This document shows, in pieces, positions 11,601 to 19,735 of a DNA stretch of 64,000 bases. The position numbers were made by a program, and so were the translations under genes. Each line of letters opens with the position of its first letter. Position 1 is the stretch's first letter. The DNA is from Panacagrimonas perspica. GTDB lineage: Bacteria > Pseudomonadota > Gammaproteobacteria > Nevskiales > Nevskiaceae. The stretch lies in assembly GCF_004364935.1 (NCBI RefSeq), contig NZ_SOBT01000010.1, forward strand, positions 310,001 through 374,000. The letters are read 5' to 3'. The notes beneath the pieces are model-generated. The model saw nothing but the letters and a program-made list of their open reading frames with translations. It was not told the origin of the DNA and made no database searches.

Positions 11601-12526
11601 TCGTCGCGGATCTCGCCACCGGCGCCGGTGGCGGCGCCCGGATGCGGCGAGATGCCGGTGGGATGGTTGTGCGTCTCCACCTTCATCAGGATGTCGACCG
11701 CCTCGTCGTGCGTGCGCCAGACGTGGTCGCTCTCGGCGAACCAGCGCATCGCGTCGTGGCCTTCGATCACCGCCGCGTTGTCGTGGTACGCGCTCAGCAC
11801 GCCCTGCGGCGAGGCCTTGGTCGACTCCTTGATCATCTGGAACAGCGACAGCGGCTGCGCCGCGCCGTCCACCGTGAATTCGGCGTTGAAGATCTTGTGG
11901 CGGCAGTGCTCGGAATTGACCTGCGCGAACATCATCAGCTCGGCGTCGCTCGGGTCCTGCTTGGACGCCAGCGCGTGCTGCACGAGGTAATCGATCTCCT
12001 CGCCCGACAGCGCGAGGCCCCAGTCGCGGTTGGCCACCACCAGCGCCTCGCGGCCACCGGCCAGGACCGGGACCCGCCGCAACGGACGAACCGCCTGCGT
12101 GTCGAACACGTGCGCCAGCTGCGCGGCATCGGTCAGCACCGATTCCATCATCGGGTCGTGCAGGTCGGCGTAGGCCTCGGGCGGCAAGGTCTCGACGCCC
12201 TGAGGCACGACGACGCGCGCCAGCTCCACGCGATGGACGGCCTCCAGGCCGCAGACGCGCGCGATGTCGGTGGCCTTGCTACTCCACGGCGACACCGTTC
12301 CCAGGCGCGGCACGACGAACAGCCGGCCAGCGCCGTCCGGTAGCGCGGCCGGGCCATCGCCCAGCAGGCGCCGCAGCGCGGCCGGGTCGGCATCGCCCTG
12401 GACGAGGAAGAAATCCTGCACCAGCAGGCCCGTAAGGCCGGGCGCCTTGGGCGCCAGACGCTCGAGCAGACGTGCGATGCGGAACGCGGAAAGTCGCGCG
12501 GCCGAGGGAACGACGTGGACGGTCAT
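8684..12526 (-). CDS. purL: Phosphoribosylformylglycinamidine synthase
   Basis: 1280-residue single-chain PurL (FGAM synthase), the fourth step of purine synthesis: FGAR plus glutamine plus ATP gives FGAM. Length matches the large proteobacterial form. Visible parts are the linker and first AIR-synthase-like half (HPTGISPHPGAATGAGGEIRD), the second half, and the C-terminal glutaminase with nucleophile Cys in LGVCNGCQMF and the catalytic His-Glu in HPERTIHG. The start at 12526 gives the expected MTVHVV N-terminus; upstream codons to 12595 have no homology. Cytoplasmic. Confidence 0.97.
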   Translation of the reverse strand: MTVHVVPSAARLSAFRIARLLERLAPKAPGLTGLLVQDFFLVQGDADPAALRRLLGDGPAALPDGAGRLFVVPRLGTVSPWSSKATDIARVCGLEAVHRVELARVVVPQGVETLPPEAYADLHDPMMESVLTDAAQLAHVFDTQAVRPLRRVPVLAGGREALVVANRDWGLALSGEEIDYLVQHALASKQDPSDAELMMFAQVNSEHCRHKIFNAEFTVDGAAQPLSLFQMIKESTKASPQGVLSAYHDNAAVIEGHDAMRWFAESDHVWRTHDEAVDILMKVETHNHPTGISPHPGAATGAGGEIRDEAATGRGGKPKAGLCGFTVANLRIPGFAQPWESDLPRPPRMASALNIMLEAPIGAAAYNNEFGRPNLAGYFRSFEAIAADGRNRGFHKPIMIAGGYGNIRRQHVDKMKVVDGAQLIVLGGPAMLIGLGGGAASSMATGASSEALDYASVQRANPELERRCQEVVDACWALGDKNPILSVHDVGAGGISNALPELVHADDRGGHFRLRSVLSADPALSPMEIWCNESQERYVLAVRPEGVAVLQGFCARERCPMAVVGTATAERQLIVEDADGSCPVDMPMPVLLGKPPRMRRDTQRAAAAAVPFAMPENFEDAARRVLQHPSVASKQFLITIGDRTVGGLTVRDQMVGPWQVPVADCAVTASGFESTTGEAMSMGERPVLALLDAPASGRMAVGEAITNILSARIGSLSDVRLSANWMAACGQGDEDARLFDTVRAVGAELCPALGIAIPVGKDSLSMKSVWSDAEGAHTQIAPLSLIVTAFAPVLDVRASLTPQLRLDAGETALVLIDLGAGKNRLGGSILTQVYSQLGETPPDLDDPAKLKAAFELVQRWNGEGRVLACHDRSDGGLLATLCEMAFAGHCGLRAAGLDAAGWFAEELGLVLQVRAGDTQRLLDDAQALGLNALRVGAPSDDDRIVIEGLPGKKKAPLLDEARSTLFKAWFETSYRMARLRDNPDCVDEEFESTGRFSDTGLSVSLSFDPQPLAVPAVTRRPRVAVLREQGVNGQYEMAYAFHAAGFEAVDVHMSDILEGRVSLSTFQGLVACGGFSYGDVLGAGQGWAKTILFNPRGRDEFQTFLADTSKFALGVCNGCQMFAALQELVPGASRWPMFRRNRSEQFEARWTMVEVLDSKSILFAGMAGSRMPIAVAHGEGRAEFRTDANLAALKDNGQVAMRFIDNQGEVAARYPANPNGSPSGLTSICNEDGRVTILMPHPERTIHGVTGSWWPDAASGGAAQRTPWFRMFENARSWMA

Positions 12527-12626
12527 GGCGACGCGTGAGGTGGGCGACGCGGGAGGGAGCGCAATTTTACCGGGAAGGGTCGGGCGCGAGGGCATCGACC
12601 GGAATAAAAGTTCGCGCCGCGCCCCC

Positions 12627-12693
12627 CTAGCCCGGGTGAAACCCGGGGCTGCGCTCCGTATGCGAGGGGAACCCCGGGCTCAGCCCGGGCTAG
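12627..12693. repeat. REP pair 4 (CCCGGGTGAAACCCGGG type)
   Basis: Inverted arms with CTAG feet at both ends instead of GTAG. It lies in the gap between the MBL gene (stop 12697) and purL on the same strand. It could also act as a transcript-stabilising or terminating hairpin between the two genes. Confidence 0.82.
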
Positions 12694-12696
12694 GGG

Positions 12697-13467
12697 TCAC
12701 GCCACTTCCCGCCACCCCGAGCTGCGATCCTGCTCCGCGCACACGCACCAGGCCGGATCCTCGTCCAGGGCCTCGCAGATGGCGGCGCGCGCCAGTTCCG
12801 GCGTGTTGTTCTTCTCCGAGAGGTGGGTCAGCACCAGCGTGCGCAGGCGCGAGCGGTCCATTCCCCGCAGCAGGCCGGCCGCCTGCGCGTTGGACAGATG
12901 CCCCCAGTCGCCACCCACCCGCCGCTTCAGGCTCTCCGGGTACGGGCCGGCCGCCAGCATCGCCACGTCGTGGTTGCATTCCAGCAGCAGCGCCTCGCAG
13001 GCATCCAGGCTGCGCGCGACGTGCGGCGTGATGCGGCCCAGGTCCGAGACGATGCCCAGGCGCCGGCCGCCGTAGGCAAACGCGAACTGGCAGGGCTCGC
13101 GCGCATCGTGAGGCACCGGGAACGGCTGGACCTGGATCTCGCCGAGCGCGAAGGCGTCGTGCGGCGACACCCGGAACAGCGTGCAGCCGTCCCAGTCGCT
13201 GCGGGCGGCCGCGGTGCCGTGGGTCAGGTAGACGGGAATGCCGTAGGCCCGCGCGAGCCGCGCGACGCCGCCGATGTGGTCGGTGTGTTCGTGCGTGACC
13301 AGGATGGCGTTCAGGCTGGCCGGATCGAACCCGATGCTCTTGGCGCGCGCATCGATCTCGCGCACCGGGAAACCGCAGTCCACCAGCAGACGGGTCGAGC
13401 CGCCCTCCACCACCGTGGCGTTGCCGCGGCTTCCGCTGCCGAGCAGGGCGAAGCGGAACAGGCTCAC
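12697..13467 (-). CDS. MBL-fold metallohydrolase (YycJ/WalJ-like)
   Basis: 256-residue metallo-beta-lactamase fold protein. The metal motif THEHTDHIGG (HxHxDH) is at about 58-67, with the later His and Asp ligands (LLECNHD) in the usual order. The N-terminus FALLGSGSRGNATVV is typical of the YycJ/WalJ exonuclease-like group. It starts with GTG. A DUF1820 gene lies 18 bases upstream on the same strand, so the two are probably co-transcribed. Confidence 0.85.
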   Translation of the reverse strand: MSLFRFALLGSGSRGNATVVEGGSTRLLVDCGFPVREIDARAKSIGFDPASLNAILVTHEHTDHIGGVARLARAYGIPVYLTHGTAAARSDWDGCTLFRVSPHDAFALGEIQVQPFPVPHDAREPCQFAFAYGGRRLGIVSDLGRITPHVARSLDACEALLLECNHDVAMLAAGPYPESLKRRVGGDWGHLSNAQAAGLLRGMDRSRLRTLVLTHLSEKNNTPELARAAICEALDEDPAWCVCAEQDRSSGWREVA

Positions 13468-13485
13468 CGGTCGATCGTGTCCCTT

Positions 13486-13815
13486 TCAGTTCTTGGTGTC
13501 GGTTCCGCCCATCATCATCGGGAACGACAGCACCTTGTCGCTGCCGGTGCTGATGCGCGCCGGGCCGGCCTTGGCCACTTCATCGATGCGGATCACGGAA
13601 TGCAGCGGGATGTAGAAGCGCTCCACGCCTTCGAACTCGGTCTTGAGCTTCTCTTCCGAGGTGTCCACGACCACCATCGACTTCTCGCCGAACACCAGCT
13701 TTTCGACTTCCACGAAGCCCGGCATGCCGCCGTGGCTCACGCCCCTGGCATAGATCTCGTACACCTTCCCGTGGTTGTGGAAGCTGACGCGGTACAGGTG
13801 CGGTTTGCTGGGCAT
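13486..13815 (-). CDS. DUF1820 family protein
   Basis: 109-residue conserved protein of unknown function, matching the DUF1820 pattern: YRVSFHNHGKVYEIYARGV at the start and the FYIPLHSVIRIDEV segment at about 68-81. No signal peptide or membrane segment. The open frame continues upstream to 13995, but the family N-terminus begins at 13815. Cotranscribed with the MBL hydrolase. Confidence 0.85.
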   Translation of the reverse strand: MPSKPHLYRVSFHNHGKVYEIYARGVSHGGMPGFVEVEKLVFGEKSMVVVDTSEEKLKTEFEGVERFYIPLHSVIRIDEVAKAGPARISTGSDKVLSFPMMMGGTDTKN

Positions 13816-13949
13816 GGGGTGGAGGGTGCTCCGGGTTTCGCGACGGTCGGCAATTATCGAAGCCCGCCGGTACCGCAAGCAAACCGGTTGAACGGCATCG
13901 ATGCCAGCGGCTCGCCGGACGGCTGCGATCCGCAGGCTAAACTGGCCCC

Positions 13950-14981
13950 ATGGAGCCTCCGATCCAGATCGAATCCGAAGGACGCAAGGACTCATCGCGC
14001 CCGTCGGCCGTCGAAGAAATGGGCCTGTCGCCGCAGCGCGGCGACGAAGGTCTCGAACGGTTGATGCAGTTGCTCGCCCGCATCGGCGGCACGTCGATGG
14101 CGGCGCTATGGGTCGTCGACAGGGAGCGCTCGTTCTTCGCCGCAGCGCACGGCTTCGCGACGCGCGACGTGCCGCGCCTGTCCGCTCTGGGCGAGCAGGC
14201 GCTCCGACAGGACGACATCCTGGTGGTGCCCGATGCCGCCCAGGATCCGCGCTTCGCGTCGGACCCGATGGTCACCGGGACACCGCGCGTGCGCTTCTTC
14301 GCGAGCATCGCGGTGCGCGGGCGTGACCGCGAGCGCATCGGGGTCTTGTGCCTGATGGATGCGGAGCCGCGCACGCGCGAAGACCTTGCCCGCGCCGCAC
14401 TGCAGGACCTGCGCGCCATCGTCGAGGACCGCCTGCGACTGCGCTCGGACGCGCTGCACGATCCGCAGACGGGGACGCTCATTCGTCGCCATTTCGATGA
14501 ACTGGGCGACCGCGAATGGCGCAGGGCGATGCGCGCGCTGGTTCCGATCAGCGTGATCGTGGCCGAACTCGATCACCTGCACGGGTTCACGGGCCGCGAG
14601 GGCGCGGCGGCGCTGGATCGCGGCCTGCGTGCAGCCGCCCTGGCGATCCAGTATTCGCTGCACCGGCCCGGCGATTGCGTGGGCCGCTTCGACGACACCC
14701 GCTTCGCGATGCTGCTGCCCGGCACCGGCCAGACCGGGGCGGTCGAGACGGCGGAACGCGTGCGCAGTGCCGTCGAAGCGCTGTATTTCCCGCTCGACGA
14801 TGCCGGCGGCAAGCTGCTGACCCTGAGCGCCGGCGTCTGCACGGTGCGCAGCGATTCGCTTTCACGCACCGATCCGATGTCCAGCATCGAACTCGCGACC
14901 ACCGCGCTTCGCCGTTCCCAGGCCGCGGGCGGCAATCGCTGGACGCTCGCCGGCTCCGCCGCCGATCCCGTGCTGTCCTGA
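13950..14981 (+). CDS. GAF domain protein with degenerate GGDEF domain
   Basis: 343 residues. Residues about 30-165 form a GAF sensor domain (FFASIAVRGRDRERIGVLCLMD) and 170-330 a GGDEF-fold domain. The active-site motif RYGGDEF is replaced by GRFDDTRF at about residues 248-255, so metal and GTP binding residues are lost and diguanylate cyclase activity is not expected. It may bind a ligand or act through protein contact. No membrane segment. The HIT gene follows 9 bases later. Confidence 0.82.
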   Translation: MEPPIQIESEGRKDSSRPSAVEEMGLSPQRGDEGLERLMQLLARIGGTSMAALWVVDRERSFFAAAHGFATRDVPRLSALGEQALRQDDILVVPDAAQDPRFASDPMVTGTPRVRFFASIAVRGRDRERIGVLCLMDAEPRTREDLARAALQDLRAIVEDRLRLRSDALHDPQTGTLIRRHFDELGDREWRRAMRALVPISVIVAELDHLHGFTGREGAAALDRGLRAAALAIQYSLHRPGDCVGRFDDTRFAMLLPGTGQTGAVETAERVRSAVEALYFPLDDAGGKLLTLSAGVCTVRSDSLSRTDPMSSIELATTALRRSQAAGGNRWTLAGSAADPVLS

Positions 14982-14990
14982 ACCCCGACA

Positions 14991-15413
14991 ATGGATTTCG
15001 AACTGCATCCGCGCCTGGCCGCCGACACGTTCGTGCTCGGACAGTGGCCGCTGTGCACGCTGCTGCTGATGAACGACGCGCAATACCCCTGGTGCATCCT
15101 GGTGCCGCGCCGCGCCGGCCTGCGCGAGATCCACGACCTGCCCGACGCCGACCAGCAGCAGTTGCTGCGTGAATCCTCGGCACTGGGACGCGCACTGATG
15201 CAGGCCTTCGGCGGGTTCAAGCTCAACGTCGCGGCACTGGGCAACGTGGTAGCGCAGCTGCACGTGCATCACATCGTGCGCTTCGACGGCGATCCGGCCT
15301 GGCCGGCGCCGGTCTGGGGCAAGCACCCGGCGCGTCCTTACACCGACGCCGAACGTCGAACATTCGTCGAGCGCCTGGCGGCGCATGTGACCGACGCGCA
15401 ACTCGCGCTCTGA
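14991..15413 (+). CDS. HIT domain protein
   Basis: 140-residue histidine-triad protein, a nucleotide hydrolase/transferase superfamily. The triad appears as QLHVHHIVR at about residues 86-94. It begins MDFELHPRLAADT, typical of small proteobacterial HIT proteins. Nine bases after the GAF/GGDEF-like gene, so likely the second gene of that operon. Substrate unknown. Confidence 0.88.
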   Translation: MDFELHPRLAADTFVLGQWPLCTLLLMNDAQYPWCILVPRRAGLREIHDLPDADQQQLLRESSALGRALMQAFGGFKLNVAALGNVVAQLHVHHIVRFDGDPAWPAPVWGKHPARPYTDAERRTFVERLAAHVTDAQLAL

Positions 15414-15504
15414 TCCACCGGCCCTCGCCTGCCTGTGGGCGCAGGTCTAGACTGCCTCACACCAACCGCGCCGTCCGAAGCGCGGTGATTTACGGGGAGG
15501 CCCC

Positions 15505-17973
15505 ATGTTCCGCAGAACACTTGCGATCGGCACGCTCGTCATCGGCGTGCCCGCGCTCCTCAGCTTCCTCGTCAACGCCCAGCCGCCACCCGAGGGCATC
15601 CCGGCCGACGTCGAACAGCCGTCCGCCAAGTCTCCCGCGCCGCTGACCGCCGACGGCGCCTACTCCACCGAGCATTACTGGCCCGAAGCCGGCAAGTATC
15701 CGGTGCCCGACGAGCCCTACTCGCTCACGCTGCGCTCGGTGTCCCTCGAAGACCTGGCCGCCCGCAACATCCTGCCGCTGGGCATCTACAAGGGCACGCC
15801 GGAACTCAACGCGCGTCGCGACTGGTTCAACGCACATTTCTACGACACGCTCGCCGCGAAGAAGGTGTGGTCCGACGGCGCGCAGCACTACACCAGCGAG
15901 TGGCAGGCGCCGGTGACCTGGAAATACGCCGGCATCCCGCAGGCCGCGCCTCCGCCCTGTGACAAGCCGCAGCCCACCGGCTACGACGCCGAGTCCTGCC
16001 GCTACGTGAACTCGCTGTTCAAGGACGTGGCCGACAAGGACAAGCAGAAGCAGTACCGCGAACAGGCGCGCCGCGGCCGCGACGTCTGGTTCAAGGGCAC
16101 GTTCGGCAACCAGGACGAGATCTACCTGCACTTCGCGCGCACCACGCCCAACGGCATCAAGGACATCTGGTACCCGTGGCTGGACACGCGCGAGCGCGCC
16201 ACGCGCTTCACCAAGTACGGCCTGATCAACGATCCCGATTGCAGCGCCGGCGACGAGTCCACGTTCTGGTGGGACCGCTGTCCGGACCCGCATTCGAGCG
16301 GCGTGCTCGGCTATCGCAAGTACTACGCGGATCCGACCAAGGATACGGCCGGCAAGGTCGTGTTCGATCCCAAGACCGCGCCGTACCGCGACGACGAACT
16401 GCAGAAGAACCTGCGCTTCGTCGTGGGACATCCTTGCGTGCAGTGCCACGTGGGCTTCGATCCCACGCATCCGCCGAAGGATCCGAACGAGCCGGAGTGG
16501 GACAACCTCTCCGCGACGATCGGCAACCAGCACATCAAGCAGCCCGAGATGTTCTTCCAGGGCACGCCCAAGGACGCGCTGGCGCGCATCGCGCTCGAGG
16601 CAGGACGTCACGGCACCATCGACACCAGCCTGGTCGCCAACGACTTCCAGAACAATCCGGGCACGCAGAACAACATCATGGACTTCCATAACCGGATCGT
16701 CCGCGAGCAGTTGATGAAGGACCCGGTCACCGGCGAGCTGAAGAAGGGCCTGACGCAGAACGTACTCAAGGGCGGTGAAGACAGCGTCGGCGATCACCTC
16801 GCGCTGATCCGCGTCTACGTCAACATCGGCATGTGCACCGAGGAATGCTGGACGCCGAACTTCCCGACGCCGGGCAGCTTGTTCGGCGAGTCGTCGCACC
16901 AGCGCCCGTTCCGCATCACGCAGTGCGCCAAGGACTGCGACGCCTGGAACTACGCCGACGCCAAGATGCCGGACCTCGCGGCCTTCCTCGTCACCGGCGG
17001 GCCGACCTACCTGCTCAAGGCCAACGACGTCGATGCCTCGCCCGGCGGGCGCTACATCGACCTGGGCAAGGTGCCGACCGGCCGCAAGATCTTCGCGCGC
17101 GAGTGCGCGACCTGCCACAGCTCGAAGGTCGCCCCCGCCGCCACGCGCGCCGACAAGGCGGCACTGGAACGCTTCTACGAAGGTCACGTCTTCGGCGCCG
17201 AGGAGTACTGGCAGTACGAGTTCGCCGAGAGCGAGCGAAACTCCGAGGAGTTCAAGGCGCGGCATCTGGCCAACGGGCGGCCCAAGCAGTTCGCCGAGAA
17301 AGGCATCTACGGCCAGGACTGGCTCGGCAACGACGAGCCCACCGCGTTCAACATCGTCGGCACCAACAGCTGCCGCGCGCTGCACGACAACCACAACGCC
17401 GGCCACATCTGGGAAGAGTTCTCGTCGGAGGACTACAAGATGCGTCCGTCGCCGGGCAGCGTGCCGGTCACGATCGCACGCATGGTCCCGGGCCTGGGCG
17501 GCGTGAAGATCGGTGAGCGCAAGATCGAGGGCGGCCCCGGCTACCTGCGCAACATCTCGCTGCTGTCGCTGTGGGCGCACGCGCCGTTCCTGCACAACAA
17601 CGCGATCGGCGAGCTGACGTATCTGGCGGACAACAAGACCATCGACTACACCGTGAAGGGCCGCATCGCGCAGTTCGAGAACGCCTTCGACGAACTGATG
17701 CGATCGGACAACCAGACCGTCACCGGTCATCGCCCGGAAAAGATCACGCGCGTGTCGCAGGACTTCAAGCTCGCTGCGCGCGAGGACGGCCAGGGCTTCA
17801 TCAAGCTGCCGGTGTCCAAGGGCACGCCGCTGGGTTATTTCACGAGCCTGAATCCGCATCGCCCGCTGACGATGAAGTGCGACGATCTGGTGGAGAACAA
17901 GGGACATCAGTTCGGCGTGTCGCTGTCGGCCGAGGACAAGCTCGCTCTGCGGGAATTCCTGAAACTGATGTGA
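15505..17973 (+). CDS. Large secreted di-heme c-type cytochrome
   Basis: 822 residues with an N-terminal signal sequence (hydrophobic stretch about 7-25), exported to the periplasm or outside. Two CxxCH heme sites are present: CVQCH at 311 and CATCH at 534. A third Cys-containing motif, CRALHDNHNAGHIWEE at 623, lacks the second Cys. The NISLLSLWAHAPFLHNN segment recalls di-heme peroxidases and RoxA-like oxygenases. I do not recognise a specific family member; peroxidase, rubber-oxygenase-like and electron-transfer roles are all possible. GGGGAGG precedes the ATG. First gene of a four-gene operon. Confidence 0.72.
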   Translation: MFRRTLAIGTLVIGVPALLSFLVNAQPPPEGIPADVEQPSAKSPAPLTADGAYSTEHYWPEAGKYPVPDEPYSLTLRSVSLEDLAARNILPLGIYKGTPELNARRDWFNAHFYDTLAAKKVWSDGAQHYTSEWQAPVTWKYAGIPQAAPPPCDKPQPTGYDAESCRYVNSLFKDVADKDKQKQYREQARRGRDVWFKGTFGNQDEIYLHFARTTPNGIKDIWYPWLDTRERATRFTKYGLINDPDCSAGDESTFWWDRCPDPHSSGVLGYRKYYADPTKDTAGKVVFDPKTAPYRDDELQKNLRFVVGHPCVQCHVGFDPTHPPKDPNEPEWDNLSATIGNQHIKQPEMFFQGTPKDALARIALEAGRHGTIDTSLVANDFQNNPGTQNNIMDFHNRIVREQLMKDPVTGELKKGLTQNVLKGGEDSVGDHLALIRVYVNIGMCTEECWTPNFPTPGSLFGESSHQRPFRITQCAKDCDAWNYADAKMPDLAAFLVTGGPTYLLKANDVDASPGGRYIDLGKVPTGRKIFARECATCHSSKVAPAATRADKAALERFYEGHVFGAEEYWQYEFAESERNSEEFKARHLANGRPKQFAEKGIYGQDWLGNDEPTAFNIVGTNSCRALHDNHNAGHIWEEFSSEDYKMRPSPGSVPVTIARMVPGLGGVKIGERKIEGGPGYLRNISLLSLWAHAPFLHNNAIGELTYLADNKTIDYTVKGRIAQFENAFDELMRSDNQTVTGHRPEKITRVSQDFKLAAREDGQGFIKLPVSKGTPLGYFTSLNPHRPLTMKCDDLVENKGHQFGVSLSAEDKLALREFLKLM

Positions 17974-17989
17974 GCCGCGCGTCCGCAAC

Positions 17990-19735
17990 GTGAAACGCCT
18001 TGCGGCCGTCGTCGTCGTCCTGCTGCTCGCGCTGGCCGGCGCGGGCGCGTGGCTGTGGTTCAGCGCCGAAGGTTCCACAGCGCCCGACATCAGCGACCTG
18101 ACGAAGCACTCCGGCTCCGCGCTGGGCCCGGTTTCCGCCAAGGCCATTCCGCAGGACGACCTGCCGCCGGCCGGCACGCGCAGCCTGTTCGACCATGTCC
18201 TGGCGCAGAACGACGGCCTGCCATTCCCGTTCGAGAAGCTCGTCGGCGTGATCCAGCGACAGGCGCCTGAAGGCAGCCAGCCGCTGGCCGTGATGATTCC
18301 GCTGGGCCGCTCGCTGCTCAAGGCGAGCGCCGACTTCCACAAGCCGCGTGTCGTGTTCGCTGCCGATTACCACGCGGACAACAGCGACGCGAACCTGGGC
18401 CTGGCACCGCGCGGCCAGTTGTTCCTCGGCTTCACCGAGGCGGCCAACGAGATCGAAGTCGTCAGCTACAACGAACTGGCCGGGCGTTTCGAATTCCAGC
18501 TCGTGCAGAACTACTGCGAAGGCTGCGTGCCGCGCATCGTCTACGCGCGCCGCGCCATCTGCCAGACCTGCCACCAGGGCGGTTCGCCGATCTTCTCGGT
18601 GCGGCCGTGGCAGGAGACCAACGGCCAGCCCGAGATCGCCAATCGCATCGTCGCCGCACGCGGCGCCGATCCCTACCTCGCCGTGCAACCGGCACAGCCG
18701 CTGTCCTCGCCCGAGCGCATCGACGAACTCACCGACGTCGGCAACTTCATCAACGCAACGCAGCGCTCCTGGCTCGACGGCTGCGGCGCGGAAGGCGTGG
18801 AGTGCCGGCGCCTGATGCTGCGACTGGCGCTGCGTTTCCTCGACGATCCGGCTGCGTTCGATCCCGGGCAGCCGGATGCGACGCGCCTGCGCGAACTGCA
18901 GGCGCAGGCCTGGCCCGCAGGTGGCATCCCGGTGCCGAACAACGACCTGAACAATCGCGACCCGCTGAACGAGAAGCTCGCGTGGCGCGACCGCATCGGC
19001 CAGATGTTTTCGAAGAAGACCGGTGCGGCGGCGAAGAACAACGAGGATCTCGATGCGTTCGAAAAGCTGCCCAAGCTGCCGGCGAATCTCGATCCGCTGA
19101 CGTCGCGCACGCCCAAGCAGGTGTTGAGCGCGCAGGATCTCGATGGCGTGTTCGGCCTGGCGCAATTCTTCACCGCTTCCGATCGTCGCACCTTGCTCGC
19201 GGCAGGCGGCTTCGTCTGGACCGCGACGCTCGACGCCGTGGACCGGCTGCCCGCGGAAGTGTTCGCAGCGCAACCGTTCTCGCGCGTGAAGACGCTGCAG
19301 GCGCTGATGGCGCCGGGCGTGATCCTCGACGTGCGCAAGGATGCGAAGGCGCGCGTGCAGCCCGGCTACTGCTGCCTCGCGACCACCGAGATGTCGCCGC
19401 CGGTCGCCATCGGCGTTCCACCGCTGCAGATCAGCGACGGCTCGGTGCTGCATCACTTCGAACAGCATTGCTTCGCCTGCCATCGCGGCAATCCGGCGAA
19501 GCGTCTGAACTTCATGGGCGGCGCCAGCGAGGCCGAGGTGCTGGAGTCGATCAAGGCGACCGCCGCGATTCGCGACGCGCTGGACTGGGATCGCTATCGC
19601 AACACCGACAAGGCGAACAAGCTGATGCCGCCGGCGGATTCGGTGCAGCGCGCGGCAGTCGAAGCCGAGCTGGCGCAGAATTCGAAGCTGCTGGAACAGA
19701 TGCGCGAAGTGGTGCCGGGCATGTTCGACTTCTGA
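17990..19735 (+). CDS. Secreted c-type cytochrome with two heme sites
   Basis: 581 residues, GTG start 16 bases after the previous stop. An N-terminal hydrophobic segment (about 3-22) serves as signal or anchor. CxxCH sites are CQTCH at 191 and CFACH at 494; a nearby CEGC could be a disulfide or an extra ligand pair. No known enzyme motif. Its stop overlaps the start of the next gene (TGATG). It probably works with its two cytochrome neighbours in a periplasmic electron chain; this is inferred from operon structure only. Confidence 0.7.
   Translation: MKRLAAVVVVLLLALAGAGAWLWFSAEGSTAPDISDLTKHSGSALGPVSAKAIPQDDLPPAGTRSLFDHVLAQNDGLPFPFEKLVGVIQRQAPEGSQPLAVMIPLGRSLLKASADFHKPRVVFAADYHADNSDANLGLAPRGQLFLGFTEAANEIEVVSYNELAGRFEFQLVQNYCEGCVPRIVYARRAICQTCHQGGSPIFSVRPWQETNGQPEIANRIVAARGADPYLAVQPAQPLSSPERIDELTDVGNFINATQRSWLDGCGAEGVECRRLMLRLALRFLDDPAAFDPGQPDATRLRELQAQAWPAGGIPVPNNDLNNRDPLNEKLAWRDRIGQMFSKKTGAAAKNNEDLDAFEKLPKLPANLDPLTSRTPKQVLSAQDLDGVFGLAQFFTASDRRTLLAAGGFVWTATLDAVDRLPAEVFAAQPFSRVKTLQALMAPGVILDVRKDAKARVQPGYCCLATTEMSPPVAIGVPPLQISDGSVLHHFEQHCFACHRGNPAKRLNFMGGASEAEVLESIKATAAIRDALDWDRYRNTDKANKLMPPADSVQRAAVEAELAQNSKLLEQMREVVPGMFDF

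Noticed and set aside
15505-17973. Rubber oxygenase RoxA assignment for the 822-residue cytochrome
   Set aside because: Two heme sites and secretion fit, but it is longer and I cannot confirm RoxA-specific residues; kept as unassigned di-heme cytochrome.
15490-18342. 950-codon minus-strand frame across the first cytochrome gene
   Set aside because: No motif, His/Arg/Val-rich shadow pattern; CxxCH motifs and signal peptide support the plus strand.
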